Assembly (NCBI GenBank): GCA_023145515.1
Contig: JAGLDP010000028.1
Coordinates: 1-33,059 of the forward strand
From: Bacteroidales bacterium
GTDB taxonomy: Bacteria; Bacteroidota; Bacteroidia; Bacteroidales; UBA12481
Length of the DNA stretch: 33,059 nucleotides
Direction of reading: 5' to 3'
In this document: positions 1 through 8,788 of the stretch, in pieces
Position numbering within the stretch: position 1 is the first letter of the stretch
Layout of the letters: every line of letters begins with the position of its first letter
Position numbers and translations under genes: made by a program
Notes under the pieces: generated by a model
Seen by the model: only the letters and a program-made list of their open reading frames with translations
What the model was told of the DNA's origin: nothing
Databases searched by the model: none

Positions 1-1795
1 CATGATAAGTAAATGGATGTCCTTTCTCTTTATTTTTATCAAAATGAATCATAGGTGTAGCATAATGCCCATTCTCGCTGAGGTTTACCCGATCAAGAAA
101 AGCTGTTTCAATTATACTCTCCCATCTGATATCTGTTGGTTTTCCATCAGCATAAACCATTTCATTTTTAAAAGTGATATCATCAACAGGACTCACAATC
201 ATTTTTAGAGCAGTACCCTTTAGTCGTTTCAATAACGACAAGCAAGCATTTTGCAAAGCCTTTCCATTCAGGTCGGCACCAGAACTGGCTGCTGTTGGCG
301 AAGTATTTGCTACTCGTGTAGTATTCGTGGTTTCAAGCTTAATCCTGTCTACCTCAACTGAAAAAACATCAGCAGCAACCTGCTTCATTTTGGTATTCAC
401 CCCCTGTCCCATCTCCACTGCACCTGTGCTAATCCCAATGCTACCATCCTGATAAATATGAACTAAGGCACGTGCCTGATTCATAGGTGTTTTGGTAAAT
501 GAAACACCAAAACAAACAGGCATCATTGCTATCCCTTTTTTAATCAGAGCATTTCCCTTATTGAAGGCCTCAATCTCAGCTATCCTTTTTTCAACATCAT
601 AGACTTTTACAGCTTCTTTCCATGAAGAAACAGCATTAGCATTTTGTGCAATCTGACCATAGGGGAATTCCTGACCATCCCTGATAAGATTCTTCTCCTG
701 AATCCTTCTTGTAGGAATATTTAGTTCACCAGCAGACTTTGCAATTGCTGATTCCATAACAAACATAGCCTGAGGAGCACCAAACCCCCTAAAAGCAGTA
801 TTGGGCGGTAGGTTTGTCTTACAACTATATGCTGTGGCCTTAACATTTGGAACAAAATAGCTATTGGTAGCATGAAATAATGATCTCTCAAGAATGGCTG
901 GAGATAGATCGGTAGCAGCACCACCATTTTGAAAAAAGCTCAGCTCCAAAGCCAATATTTTCAAGTCTTTTGTAAGGCCCATTTTAAAATCGCTGGAATA
1001 GGGATGCCTTTTGCCGGTCATGTACAGATCATCTTCACGACTCAAAACAAGTTTTACCGGTTTTTGCAAAATCTGCGCAGTCATCGCAGCCATCGCAGCC
1101 CATGGAGTTGCCTGGTCTTCTTTTCCTCCGAATGCTCCTCCCAATCGTCGAACATCCACCTCAATCTTATGCATTGATATTCCCAAAACCCTGGCAATCA
1201 TTTTTTGTACAATAGTAGGACCCTGAGTGGATGAGTTAACAATAAGACTACCCTTTTCAGTTGGATAAGCATACGATCCCTGCGTTTCAAGATAAAGATG
1301 CTCCTGCCCTCCACTCTCAGCTTTTCCTTCAATAATATGATCACACTTTTCCCATGCACTACCGATATTGCCAATCTGAAAAACACGCGGAGGAAATAGC
1401 AAATCTCCATTTTTAAATGCCTCCCTCGGATCAGTCTGAACAAGCAATTCTTCATACTCAACATGAATCAGGTTCCTGGCCTTACGTGCCGCCATCTCCG
1501 TCTCTGCCACAATAATTGCAATCGGCTGTCCTGTAAAATGAACTTCACCCTCTGCCAGTAAGGGCTCATCCGGAATGATACCCCCTATTTGATTTTCACC
1601 CGGAATATCCTGATAAGTGAAAATCCTAATGAGTCTGGGAACCTTTAGCGCAGCTGAAACATCGAGCTTCACTATTTTTCCATGTGCACATGATGACGCA
1701 AAAACAACGGCATGCAGGCTTCCCATGATAAGCGGAATATCATCCAGGAAGATCGACTTTCCTGTTACGTGCCCTTTTGAATCAATATTTTTCAT
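1..1795 (-). CDS. xdhB: Xanthine dehydrogenase, molybdopterin-binding subunit (partial, C-terminus cut by window edge)
   Basis: This is the large catalytic subunit of a molybdenum hydroxylase that oxidises hypoxanthine and xanthine to urate. I translated the minus strand and found an open frame of 598 codons that runs off the left edge. Visible Moco-family motifs are GGAFGGKE in the first half, FRGFGAPQA in the middle, MGQGVNTK, and TSPTAASSGAD further on, in the order expected for the XdhB/CoxL family. The last readable residues (GHPFTYH) match the family region shortly before the final catalytic-Glu segment, so perhaps the last fifth is missing. The ATG at 1795 lies inside the end of the upstream FeS/FAD subunit gene (14-nt overlap), which implies translational coupling. 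The symbol follows the Rhodobacter usage (xdhA = FeS/FAD, xdhB = Mo). Substrate specificity within the family is inferred; a related aldehyde or purine hydroxylase is possible. Confidence 0.9.
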   Translation of the reverse strand, partial: MKNIDSKGHVTGKSIFLDDIPLIMGSLHAVVFASSCAHGKIVKLDVSAALKVPRLIRIFTYQDIPGENQIGGIIPDEPLLAEGEVHFTGQPIAIIVAETEMAARKARNLIHVEYEELLVQTDPREAFKNGDLLFPPRVFQIGNIGSAWEKCDHIIEGKAESGGQEHLYLETQGSYAYPTEKGSLIVNSSTQGPTIVQKMIARVLGISMHKIEVDVRRLGGAFGGKEDQATPWAAMAAMTAQILQKPVKLVLSREDDLYMTGKRHPYSSDFKMGLTKDLKILALELSFFQNGGAATDLSPAILERSLFHATNSYFVPNVKATAYSCKTNLPPNTAFRGFGAPQAMFVMESAIAKSAGELNIPTRRIQEKNLIRDGQEFPYGQIAQNANAVSSWKEAVKVYDVEKRIAEIEAFNKGNALIKKGIAMMPVCFGVSFTKTPMNQARALVHIYQDGSIGISTGAVEMGQGVNTKMKQVAADVFSVEVDRIKLETTNTTRVANTSPTAASSGADLNGKALQNACLSLLKRLKGTALKMIVSPVDDITFKNEMVYADGKPTDIRWESIIETAFLDRVNLSENGHYATPMIHFDKNKEKGHPFTYH

Positions 1796-3182
1796 AACTA
1801 AATTCCTCTGGAAACAACTCAATAAAATGAGCAAAAAACAATTGTCGCATCAGCAATCTTTTATACTCTTCACTTCCCCTGATATCACTTATCGGAGAAA
1901 TCTCCTTCTGCAATATCTTGTTAGCCTGAATCAGAATTTCCATTTCAGGTTTCTTCCCATGCAAATACTCACATGTGTTCTTCAAATACATAGGAATTGG
2001 AGCAATACCTCCGGCGGATAACCGGATATTATTAATAAGGCTATTCTCAATATTTATCAAAACCGCAGTATTCACACTCGCAATATCAAGGTGTTCTCTC
2101 TTGCTGACTTTCTCAAAGTTAAAATGGTCACTTTGTTCAGGCAAACGAAAACTGACCTCCTCTAAATAATCTGTCTCCTGAAAATCCAAGAGCTTATATC
2201 CCAAATAAAAGTCTTTTAGCGCGAGCTCTCTTTGCTCTCTATCAATACTACTAATCAATAACTTAGCATCCAAGGCAAGAAAGTAGACAATGAGATCTCC
2301 AATAGGAGAAGCATTGATAATATTTCCGCCCAGAGTTCCCATATTTCTTATAGGAGTTGATGAAACAAGTTTTAAGTGTGTTTGAATTTTCGGAAAATAA
2401 TGCTTCAGCTCATCCGACTGCAAAATATCATTTGCTGTTGCCTGAGCACTAATCACACAAATGCCATTCTTTATCTGTATTCTATTTGCAACCCTCTTAA
2501 GCGATGGTAAGTGTAGATTTGCTTCTGCGAGGGCATCAGCCTTTTGCACCATTAAGTCTGTGCCCCCTCCTATAATAATTCTCTCTTCATGAATAGACTT
2601 ATTTGAAGCATAAATTACCCCCAGACGATCGACTATAGTGGAGAAGTAAACTGGTAAATATTCGTTGTCAACCATCCATTTAACAGCATCCTCATTCTTT
2701 CTGGTCTGATTCAATTCCCATATCTCCTTAGCAGCTTTTTCAATGGATTTATATCCAGTACAGCGACAAATATTTCCATCAATGGAAGCCAGGGTCTTTT
2801 TGAAATCAGCAACATCCTCTGATAGGCTATGAGAAAAAAGTGACATTACAAATCCAGGGGTACAAAACCCACATTGTGTTCCAGAGTGATTCACAATAGC
2901 CTGCTGAACAGGAGATAGCGTTTCACCCTGTAGTCCTTCAACACTTACAACATGCTTACCATGAACACTACCCAACGGTGTAAGACACGAAACAATTGAT
3001 TTATACTTTATACTGCCATCAACAAGCTCACCAAGCATTACGGTACAAGCTCCGCAATCTCCTTCTCTGCATCCAATTTTTGTGCCTGTCAAGCCCATCT
3101 CAACACGAATAAAATCAAGAAGCGACATTCCCTGAGGATTATCTGTTCTTATCAAAGTGTTGTTTAAAATAAACTCTATCAT
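1782..3182 (-). CDS. xdhA: Xanthine dehydrogenase, [2Fe-2S]/FAD subunit
   Basis: This 466-residue electron-transfer subunit passes electrons from the molybdenum site through two [2Fe-2S] clusters to FAD and NAD+. Cluster II ligands are C38, C43, C46 and C66. Cluster I ligands are C104, C107, C139 and C141 (QCGFC and CRC). The C-terminal half is a CO-dehydrogenase-type flavoprotein domain with IIGGGTDLMV and NMGTLGGNI, the FAD-binding signatures. This fusion of FeS and FAD domains is the usual bacterial XdhA architecture. I chose the ATG at 3182 (MIEFILNN). A longer frame exists from a TTG at 3209, but those extra residues come from the 8-bp tandem repeat just upstream. The gene overlaps the Mo subunit by 14 nt. 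The lipoprotein gene on the same strand ends only 39 bp upstream, so the three may share a transcript. Confidence 0.93.
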   Translation of the reverse strand: MIEFILNNTLIRTDNPQGMSLLDFIRVEMGLTGTKIGCREGDCGACTVMLGELVDGSIKYKSIVSCLTPLGSVHGKHVVSVEGLQGETLSPVQQAIVNHSGTQCGFCTPGFVMSLFSHSLSEDVADFKKTLASIDGNICRCTGYKSIEKAAKEIWELNQTRKNEDAVKWMVDNEYLPVYFSTIVDRLGVIYASNKSIHEERIIIGGGTDLMVQKADALAEANLHLPSLKRVANRIQIKNGICVISAQATANDILQSDELKHYFPKIQTHLKLVSSTPIRNMGTLGGNIINASPIGDLIVYFLALDAKLLISSIDREQRELALKDFYLGYKLLDFQETDYLEEVSFRLPEQSDHFNFEKVSKREHLDIASVNTAVLINIENSLINNIRLSAGGIAPIPMYLKNTCEYLHGKKPEMEILIQANKILQKEISPISDIRGSEEYKRLLMRQLFFAHFIELFPEEFSYEKY

Positions 3183-3190
3183 AATACATT

Positions 3191-3218
3191 CAATGTGCCA
3201 ATGTGCCAATGTGCCAAT
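3191..3218. repeat. Octanucleotide tandem repeat, unit CAATGTGC x3 plus partial
   Basis: Three perfect head-to-tail copies of CAATGTGC (3191-3198, 3199-3206, 3207-3214) are followed by a partial CAAT. They fill the gap between the TlpA-like lipoprotein gene and xdhA. A related octad repeat lies at 25902-25941. Confidence 0.85.
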
Positions 3219-3221
3219 TAA

Positions 3222-4832
3222 CTATTCCCCTAACAAACTAATAATCTTCTCCTCCAGCTCTGTTGGATCTCCTGAACCTACTTTATAATACCTTACTACA
3301 CTTTTTTTATCAATCAAAACTACATGAGGAATGCCCCCTACTCCATAAACCAGATTATTCAACGACTCTTCTGACAGTCCGATTGGATACACAAACTCCT
3401 GATTTTCTATAAAAGCCTCAATGTCAGCTTGATTCTGACGATTATCAATACGTGTAATTCCTAAAATTTGTAATCCCTTTGGTCCGTAGGTTTTCTGAAA
3501 TCTTTCCATATCAGGGAAGGTTTTAATACATGGTCCACACCAGGTTGCCCAGAAATCAAGAAGAATCACCTTGCCTTTACTATTGTATAAGCCTGCAAAA
3601 CTGCCGTTATACCATTTCAGCATGCTCAATTCAGGTGCAGGATTACCAATTATTGAATCCGGATTAATACGTTCGGTAATCATCTCTTCTCCCAGTTCGG
3701 TACTAAATTCAATATTTCCAAAATTATAGATCTGAACCTCAGGTCCGGTAAAAATCACCTCTGAATGGGAATTACCAACAACATCTCCGATCGTAAATTG
3801 CCCAACAGGAAACACAGAATCTGTGAAGACAGTCCATTCGTCCTCCACTTTTTGATAAATCCTAAATGAGCGATTTCCACGCGTTATTACCTCGTTTAGT
3901 CCATCCTCATTCACATCAGCAATTTCAATCTGAGAAGTCTCGTATTGGTATTTTACATCCTCGATTAACGAATATGAATAATCAGAATTCAAAATATCAA
4001 TCTCAGCCAAACGACCACGTGCAATTTTACCATAGTCTTGATGCCACCCATCACCCACATATATTTCATTTTCTCCATCGTTATCACCATCACCAATCCT
4101 TACAGCCTTAACTCCGCGTTTTGAAGGCAATAATTCATCAGACCCAAGGAAATAAGATTCTCCCACCATGCCAATTTCATCACCATAAACTCTACCAACC
4201 ACTATTTCCATCTTCGGATCTGTTGAATCGTCTGAGCTAAATAGGCCAAGGTCCATAGCCATAGCCATACGCTTACCAGCAATCACTTCATTCTTCCATT
4301 CACCATCTGAACGGAAAATACGAACAGTTTCAATTAAATATTTGGATTCAAAATAGGATACTAAAATTGAATTATGATCCTGTTCAGGATATTTAGCAAT
4401 GATTAATTCAGTTGGTTGCGGACGAAGCGAATGCTTCTCATATAATTCACTGATTATCCATTCCTCTTTCACAAAATCAAGCATGATAACACGTACTTCC
4501 GTTTCCACATATCTACGCCTCCCGGTAACCACAACCAGTTCATTCTCACCATCATTATCTACATCTCCAACTGCAATCTTCAGAACTTCGTTGGTCAGGC
4601 TCTGCTCGAAAATCAAATGCGCCGAATCATTTTTTAATGAATAAATCATTACTGTTGAATCTTTTCCAAATATCAGATCTGCTTTTTTTGACCCGGTCAG
4701 ATCTCCTGATGTCACAACTTTTACGCTGTCTGGTAGTCCATTAATCTCAAGTTTCTGATAAGTATAATCAATTGGAGAATTACAAGAAATCAGATGCAGA
4801 ATCAATGCTATAAGAAGTAGCTTGGTTTTCAT
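3222..4832 (-). CDS. Lipoprotein with FG-GAP-like repeats and C-terminal TlpA-type thioredoxin domain
   Basis: This is a 536-residue protein with a lipoprotein signal (LISC lipobox at about residue 17), so it should be anchored in an envelope membrane facing outward. Residues about 30-380 hold VCBS/FG-GAP-like repeats with DxDxDG calcium-type loops, for example GDVDNDGENEL near 90, GDGDNDGENEI near 250 and ADVNEDGLNEV near 305, consistent with a beta-propeller. Residues about 400-536 are a TlpA/ResA-like thioredoxin fold with the active site WCGPC at 431-435 (redox cysteines C432 and C435), followed by GIPHVVLID with the cis-Pro region. The domains suggest thiol-disulfide redox chemistry on a partner held by the propeller. 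The gene is divergent from the transglutaminase gene and upstream of xdhAB on the same strand. Joint function with xanthine dehydrogenase is not shown by the sequence. Confidence 0.85.
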   Translation of the reverse strand: MKTKLLLIALILHLISCNSPIDYTYQKLEINGLPDSVKVVTSGDLTGSKKADLIFGKDSTVMIYSLKNDSAHLIFEQSLTNEVLKIAVGDVDNDGENELVVVTGRRRYVETEVRVIMLDFVKEEWIISELYEKHSLRPQPTELIIAKYPEQDHNSILVSYFESKYLIETVRIFRSDGEWKNEVIAGKRMAMAMDLGLFSSDDSTDPKMEIVVGRVYGDEIGMVGESYFLGSDELLPSKRGVKAVRIGDGDNDGENEIYVGDGWHQDYGKIARGRLAEIDILNSDYSYSLIEDVKYQYETSQIEIADVNEDGLNEVITRGNRSFRIYQKVEDEWTVFTDSVFPVGQFTIGDVVGNSHSEVIFTGPEVQIYNFGNIEFSTELGEEMITERINPDSIIGNPAPELSMLKWYNGSFAGLYNSKGKVILLDFWATWCGPCIKTFPDMERFQKTYGPKGLQILGITRIDNRQNQADIEAFIENQEFVYPIGLSEESLNNLVYGVGGIPHVVLIDKKSVVRYYKVGSGDPTELEEKIISLLGE

Positions 4833-4833
4833 A

Positions 4834-4861
4834 TTGTGAAGATAATAATTACTTACCTTTG
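4834..4861 (+). promoter_or_regulatory. Possible Bacteroidota-type promoter before the transglutaminase gene
   Basis: TACCTTTG at 4854-4861 matches the TAnnTTTG -7 box. A TTG lies at 4834-4836 with a 17-bp spacer, a little short for the class. The box ends 3 nt before the ATG at 4865, so a transcript starting at the usual distance would be nearly leaderless. The divergent lipoprotein gene starts at 4832, so both promoters must fit into about 30 bp. Confidence 0.4.
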
Positions 4862-4864
4862 TTT

Positions 4865-6733
4865 ATGATCACATTGCGCAAACTATTATTTCTGTTATTA
4901 GCTCTGTCTATCACCTTTTCTTCTTTTGCACAAATTGGAAACGTAAGTAATACATTATCTGTTGGAGAAGACCATCAACCAACCGGAATTTGCTGGGATG
5001 GCTCGCATTTATGGATGATCGATTATAGCGAAGATATGATCTGTAAAATAGATCCATCAACAGCAGAAGTATTACTCTCATTTCCAGCGCCTGATACATA
5101 TTCAACTGGTCTGGCCTGGGATGGCACCAATTTGTGGTGTAGTGGAAACCGAACTAATAAGATTTACCAACTGGATGATTCCGGACAAACAATAAAAACT
5201 ATAAATGTTAGCGGCACACCAAGAGGAATCACTTTTATTCAAGGATCACTTTGGTATGCCGACAGTCAAAAAAAGCATATATACAAGCTCAACTCTGATA
5301 CCGGTGAATATATAGACACTATACCTGCACCTGGTGGCACATCACGCGGACTGGCTTATGACGGAAAGTATCTGTGGTGCGCCGACAATTCTTTGAAGGA
5401 GATCTATAAAATTGATCTCGATTATCAAAAAATTATCATGATTATTCCCTCTCCAAATGATTCTCCCTACGGAATATGCTGGGATGGAAGCGATTTATGG
5501 ATTGCAGGAAATAGCTCCAAAACTTTGAAAAAAATGCATACTACCGGTACTAATCCAGTAGTATATCTTGATTCCCTCAATGCTCATCTGCAGTATAAGC
5601 TGACAATAAGAAATGTTGGAAGCACCTTTATGAACCTCAGAACCTGGATCAGTCAGCCATATTCATCACTCAAACAAAACCTGGATTCTGATATTGTCTT
5701 TTCTCCTTATCCTCTAAGCTTTACAAACGATCAATGGGATCAAAGATTCGCATACTACAACAATACTATTAATCCGGGCGACAGCATCCTGTTTAACATG
5801 AATATGGATGCTACTACGTATGACATGCGTTACTATATCTTTCCTGATGAAGTTGGTACTATCAGAGACGTTTCAGCTTCTATCCAAAGCAGTTATTTGG
5901 CAGATGGCGATTATTATGATATTCACAATCAAATCGTTAAAGATGCTGTTACTGAAGCAATTGGAACAGAAACAAACATGTATTGGAAAGCGAGAAAAAT
6001 TCATGATTATATCATTAATGAAATCCACTACGTATTGGATGGAAGATGGGATAAGGCACCCCAAATTCTCACCCAGGGACATGGTTCCTGCTCTGAATAC
6101 TCTTATCTCTTCATTGCTATGTGCAGGGCTGCTCATATTCCGGCCCGATATGAAGCCGGAGCTTATAACGGAGGACAACTACCCTATATTGATGAGGTTT
6201 TTCACCGATGGTCGCAGATCTATCTACCACCGTATGGGTGGATTCATGTTGATGCAACCTGGGATGATCGTGAGTATCCTGCTAATCAATACCGATACTT
6301 TGGTGCTACTTCAAAAAGACTATTCGCCACCACTCTGGGTGGTGGAGGATCCAATAAAATCTCATGGACATACAACTCAGCCAACAGCCAAACAGGTGGC
6401 ATAAGAGAACGAAGCAGACAATATACCTGGAGTCAGATCGGCTCTTCAAGCATTGATCCTCAGCCAAATACTAATGTAGTTCTGCACCAGAACTATCCCA
6501 ATCCTTTTAATGATCAAACAACAATTTCATTCAATCTGGCAAAACACTCAAAAGTGATTGTAAATATTATTAACCTTCAGGGTATTGTAGTAAAAAAACT
6601 CCTGTCAGAACCTTTGAGTCCCGGAGAACATCTGCTTTTATGGAACCGCACAAATATTGCCCCCGGGGCATACCTGATTCAACTGCTTACTGAAGAAGAA
6701 ATTCATACCACATCTTGTATCATTTCTCGCTAA
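4865..6733 (+). CDS. T9SS-secreted transglutaminase-like protein with N-terminal beta-propeller-type repeats
   Basis: This 622-residue protein has a signal peptide (hydrophobic residues about 5-20, ending SSFAQ). Residues about 30-230 contain five imperfect repeats of about 40 residues built on G(I/L)xWDGxxLW...IYKID, resembling NHL/PQQ-type propeller blades. The centre carries a transglutaminase-like domain. Its triad is C409 in GHGSCSEYS, H447 in HRWSQIYLP and D463 in HVDATWDD, so it looks catalytically intact. The last 75 or so residues (NYPNPFNDQTTISF... through GAYLIQL) are a type A T9SS sorting domain, implying export across the outer membrane and surface attachment or release. Such domains can act as proteases, peptide N-glycanase-like enzymes or crosslinkers; which applies is unknown. 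I preferred the ATG at 4865 over a TTG at 4859. Confidence 0.85.
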   Translation: MITLRKLLFLLLALSITFSSFAQIGNVSNTLSVGEDHQPTGICWDGSHLWMIDYSEDMICKIDPSTAEVLLSFPAPDTYSTGLAWDGTNLWCSGNRTNKIYQLDDSGQTIKTINVSGTPRGITFIQGSLWYADSQKKHIYKLNSDTGEYIDTIPAPGGTSRGLAYDGKYLWCADNSLKEIYKIDLDYQKIIMIIPSPNDSPYGICWDGSDLWIAGNSSKTLKKMHTTGTNPVVYLDSLNAHLQYKLTIRNVGSTFMNLRTWISQPYSSLKQNLDSDIVFSPYPLSFTNDQWDQRFAYYNNTINPGDSILFNMNMDATTYDMRYYIFPDEVGTIRDVSASIQSSYLADGDYYDIHNQIVKDAVTEAIGTETNMYWKARKIHDYIINEIHYVLDGRWDKAPQILTQGHGSCSEYSYLFIAMCRAAHIPARYEAGAYNGGQLPYIDEVFHRWSQIYLPPYGWIHVDATWDDREYPANQYRYFGATSKRLFATTLGGGGSNKISWTYNSANSQTGGIRERSRQYTWSQIGSSSIDPQPNTNVVLHQNYPNPFNDQTTISFNLAKHSKVIVNIINLQGIVVKKLLSEPLSPGEHLLLWNRTNIAPGAYLIQLLTEEEIHTTSCIISR

Positions 6734-6754
6734 CCAATAGTTAAAAACCTCACC

Positions 6755-8761
6755 ATGAAAAATCTGCTTATCCTTTCAGCTATCAGCCTGACTCTTTTGA
6801 TCAGTTGTGATAATACTCCGATGGTAACAAGCATTGACTTACCAGACACAACTCAAACTAGTATTAATTACATAGGTAATATATCACCTCTGATATCCAC
6901 CCCATTCATCAAGCTCCCCGTTGGATCAATCAAGCCCGGAGGATGGGTAAAGAAACAGCTGGAGCTACAAGCGGATGGATATTTCGGACATCTGGGAGAA
7001 ATTAGCAAGTTCTTAATCAAGGAAAATAATTCATGGCTTAGCACAGATGGATCTGGTGACCATGGATGGGAGGAATTACCATACTGGTTAAAAGGGTACA
7101 GCAACCTTGCGTATTTACTAGAACGAGAAGATATGCTTGAAGAAACTCAGCTATGGATTGAGGCCGTACTAAATAGTCAGAAAGAAGATGGCTGGTTCGG
7201 TCCGGATGAAGATCGTACAGGTGCTGCCACAAACCTAAAGGGAAGAGTCGATCTATGGCCAAATATGGTAATGCTTTTTATTCTGCAGGACTATTACTCT
7301 TATTCCAAAGACGAGCGAGTTATTACATTGATGACAAAGTACTTAAATTACCTCCAAACTATTCCTGAAGACCAATTTCTTGTAGGATACTGGCCTGCTA
7401 ATCGTGGCGGCGACTTGCTTTATTCTGTGTATTGGCTTTATAACAGAACAGCAGATGAAACACTACTCGAACTGGCCAATAAAGTTCATGAGAAATCAGT
7501 TAACTGGACAGATGGCATCCCAAACTGGCATAATGTAAATATGTCACAAAGCTTTGGTGAGCCTACGACATACTACATGCAGACAAAAGATGATAAACAC
7601 CTTGTGGCATCTGATCGAAATTATGAAGAGATCAGGAAGCTGTACGGACAAGTACCAGGGGGGATGTTTGCCGGTGATGAGAATTGTCGCGAGGGCTATA
7701 CCGATCCACGTCAGGCCGTTGAAACCTGCGGAATGGTTGAGATGATGCTATCCACAGAAATTCTGTACACGATTACAGGCGACCCTATATGGGCTGATCG
7801 CTGTGAGGATGTAGCGTTTAATACTTATCCGGCTGCACTTACAGCCGACATGAAAGCGCTAAGATATCTGCAATCTCCAAACATGGTTCAATCAGATAAA
7901 GTACCTAAAAATCCCGGTATTCAGAATGGCGGACCAATGTTCCACATGGATCCGAACAGGCATCGCTGTTGCCAGCACAATCAAGGACACGGATGGCCCT
8001 ATTATGCTGAACATTTATGGTTGGCCACTGCAGATAATGGCTTGGTTGCAGCCTTATATTCTGAGAACACTGTAACTGCATTTGTAGGTAAAGGAATTGA
8101 AGTGATTATTGAAGAATCTACTCATTACCCATTTGACGAAGTAGTTGAGTTTGTTGTAAATCCTGATGATCCGGTAAAATTCCCTCTGTATCTGAGAATC
8201 CCAACATGGTGCAAAAACCCTTTGGTCAGCGTCAACGGAGAAGAATTCGATTATGCTGATTTATCCTCTTATATCCGTATTGAAAAAATATGGACAAATG
8301 GTGATGTCATCCGACTGGCTCTGCCGATGAATCTGAGTATACGTGAGTGGACTGAAAATAAGAATAGTGTTTCGGTAGATTATGGTCCTTTGTCCTTTTC
8401 ATTGAAGATCGAGGAAAACTATGTTCAGGAAGGTGGCACAGAAAAATGGCCAGCATGGGGAATCTATCCTGCTAGTCCTTGGAATTATGGCCTGGTACTA
8501 TCAGATAATGATCCGGTCAAGACATTTGAAGTCATCAAAAAAGGATATCCAGAATCAGACATGCCCTTCACGCATACAGGTAACCCCATAGAAATCAGAA
8601 CAAAAGGCAAACTGATCCCTGAATGGATTATGGATGAAAAAAATCTGGTAAACGAACTTCCAATGAGCCCTGTTGTAAGTAATGAACCAGCAGTGGAAAT
8701 CACATTAATACCAATGGGAGCAGCCAGACTAAGAATTTCAAGTTTTCCGCAAATAAAATAA
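6755..8761 (+). CDS. GH127/DUF1680-family lipoprotein (beta-L-arabinofuranosidase-like)
   Basis: This 668-residue lipoprotein (LLISC, lipid Cys at residue 18) has the DUF1680 fold: an alpha/alpha-barrel in the first two thirds and a beta-sandwich C-terminus (for example LYLRIPTWCKNP). In characterised GH127 enzymes a cysteine is the nucleophile and a Zn site is made by one Glu and three Cys. The equivalents here appear to be E323 and C325 (ETCGM) and C405-C406 (RHRCCQHN), so the catalytic set is conserved. The bases after CC (QHNQGHG) differ from the CCPPN of the classical enzymes and suggest a sub-branch whose substrate may not be arabinofuranoside. It starts 21 bp after the transglutaminase stop, on the same strand. 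The family call is strong; the substrate is inference. Confidence 0.85.
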   Translation: MKNLLILSAISLTLLISCDNTPMVTSIDLPDTTQTSINYIGNISPLISTPFIKLPVGSIKPGGWVKKQLELQADGYFGHLGEISKFLIKENNSWLSTDGSGDHGWEELPYWLKGYSNLAYLLEREDMLEETQLWIEAVLNSQKEDGWFGPDEDRTGAATNLKGRVDLWPNMVMLFILQDYYSYSKDERVITLMTKYLNYLQTIPEDQFLVGYWPANRGGDLLYSVYWLYNRTADETLLELANKVHEKSVNWTDGIPNWHNVNMSQSFGEPTTYYMQTKDDKHLVASDRNYEEIRKLYGQVPGGMFAGDENCREGYTDPRQAVETCGMVEMMLSTEILYTITGDPIWADRCEDVAFNTYPAALTADMKALRYLQSPNMVQSDKVPKNPGIQNGGPMFHMDPNRHRCCQHNQGHGWPYYAEHLWLATADNGLVAALYSENTVTAFVGKGIEVIIEESTHYPFDEVVEFVVNPDDPVKFPLYLRIPTWCKNPLVSVNGEEFDYADLSSYIRIEKIWTNGDVIRLALPMNLSIREWTENKNSVSVDYGPLSFSLKIEENYVQEGGTEKWPAWGIYPASPWNYGLVLSDNDPVKTFEVIKKGYPESDMPFTHTGNPIEIRTKGKLIPEWIMDEKNLVNELPMSPVVSNEPAVEITLIPMGAARLRISSFPQIK

Positions 8762-8785
8762 CAGAATCACCGAATCACCGATCCT
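8762..8785. repeat. Short octanucleotide repeat between convergent genes
   Basis: The 27-bp gap between two convergent genes contains about two and a half copies of an 8-bp unit (GAATCACC GAATCACC GAT). No hairpin with a T-run is visible here, so transcript ends are not explained. Confidence 0.6.
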
Positions 8786-8788
8786 CCC

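Noticed and set aside
1617-2021. A 134-codon plus-strand open frame over the xdhA/xdhB junction
   Set aside because: It is antisense to two well-supported genes, without signal or motif.
3183-3209. Longer xdhA start at a TTG giving an AHWHIE peptide
   Set aside because: The extra residues are encoded by the octad repeat, and the conserved ferredoxin-like sequence begins at MIEF.
5808-6404. A 198-codon open frame in another plus-strand frame inside the transglutaminase gene
   Set aside because: It lies wholly inside a gene with clear domain signatures, has no recognisable motif of its own and is an overlap shadow.
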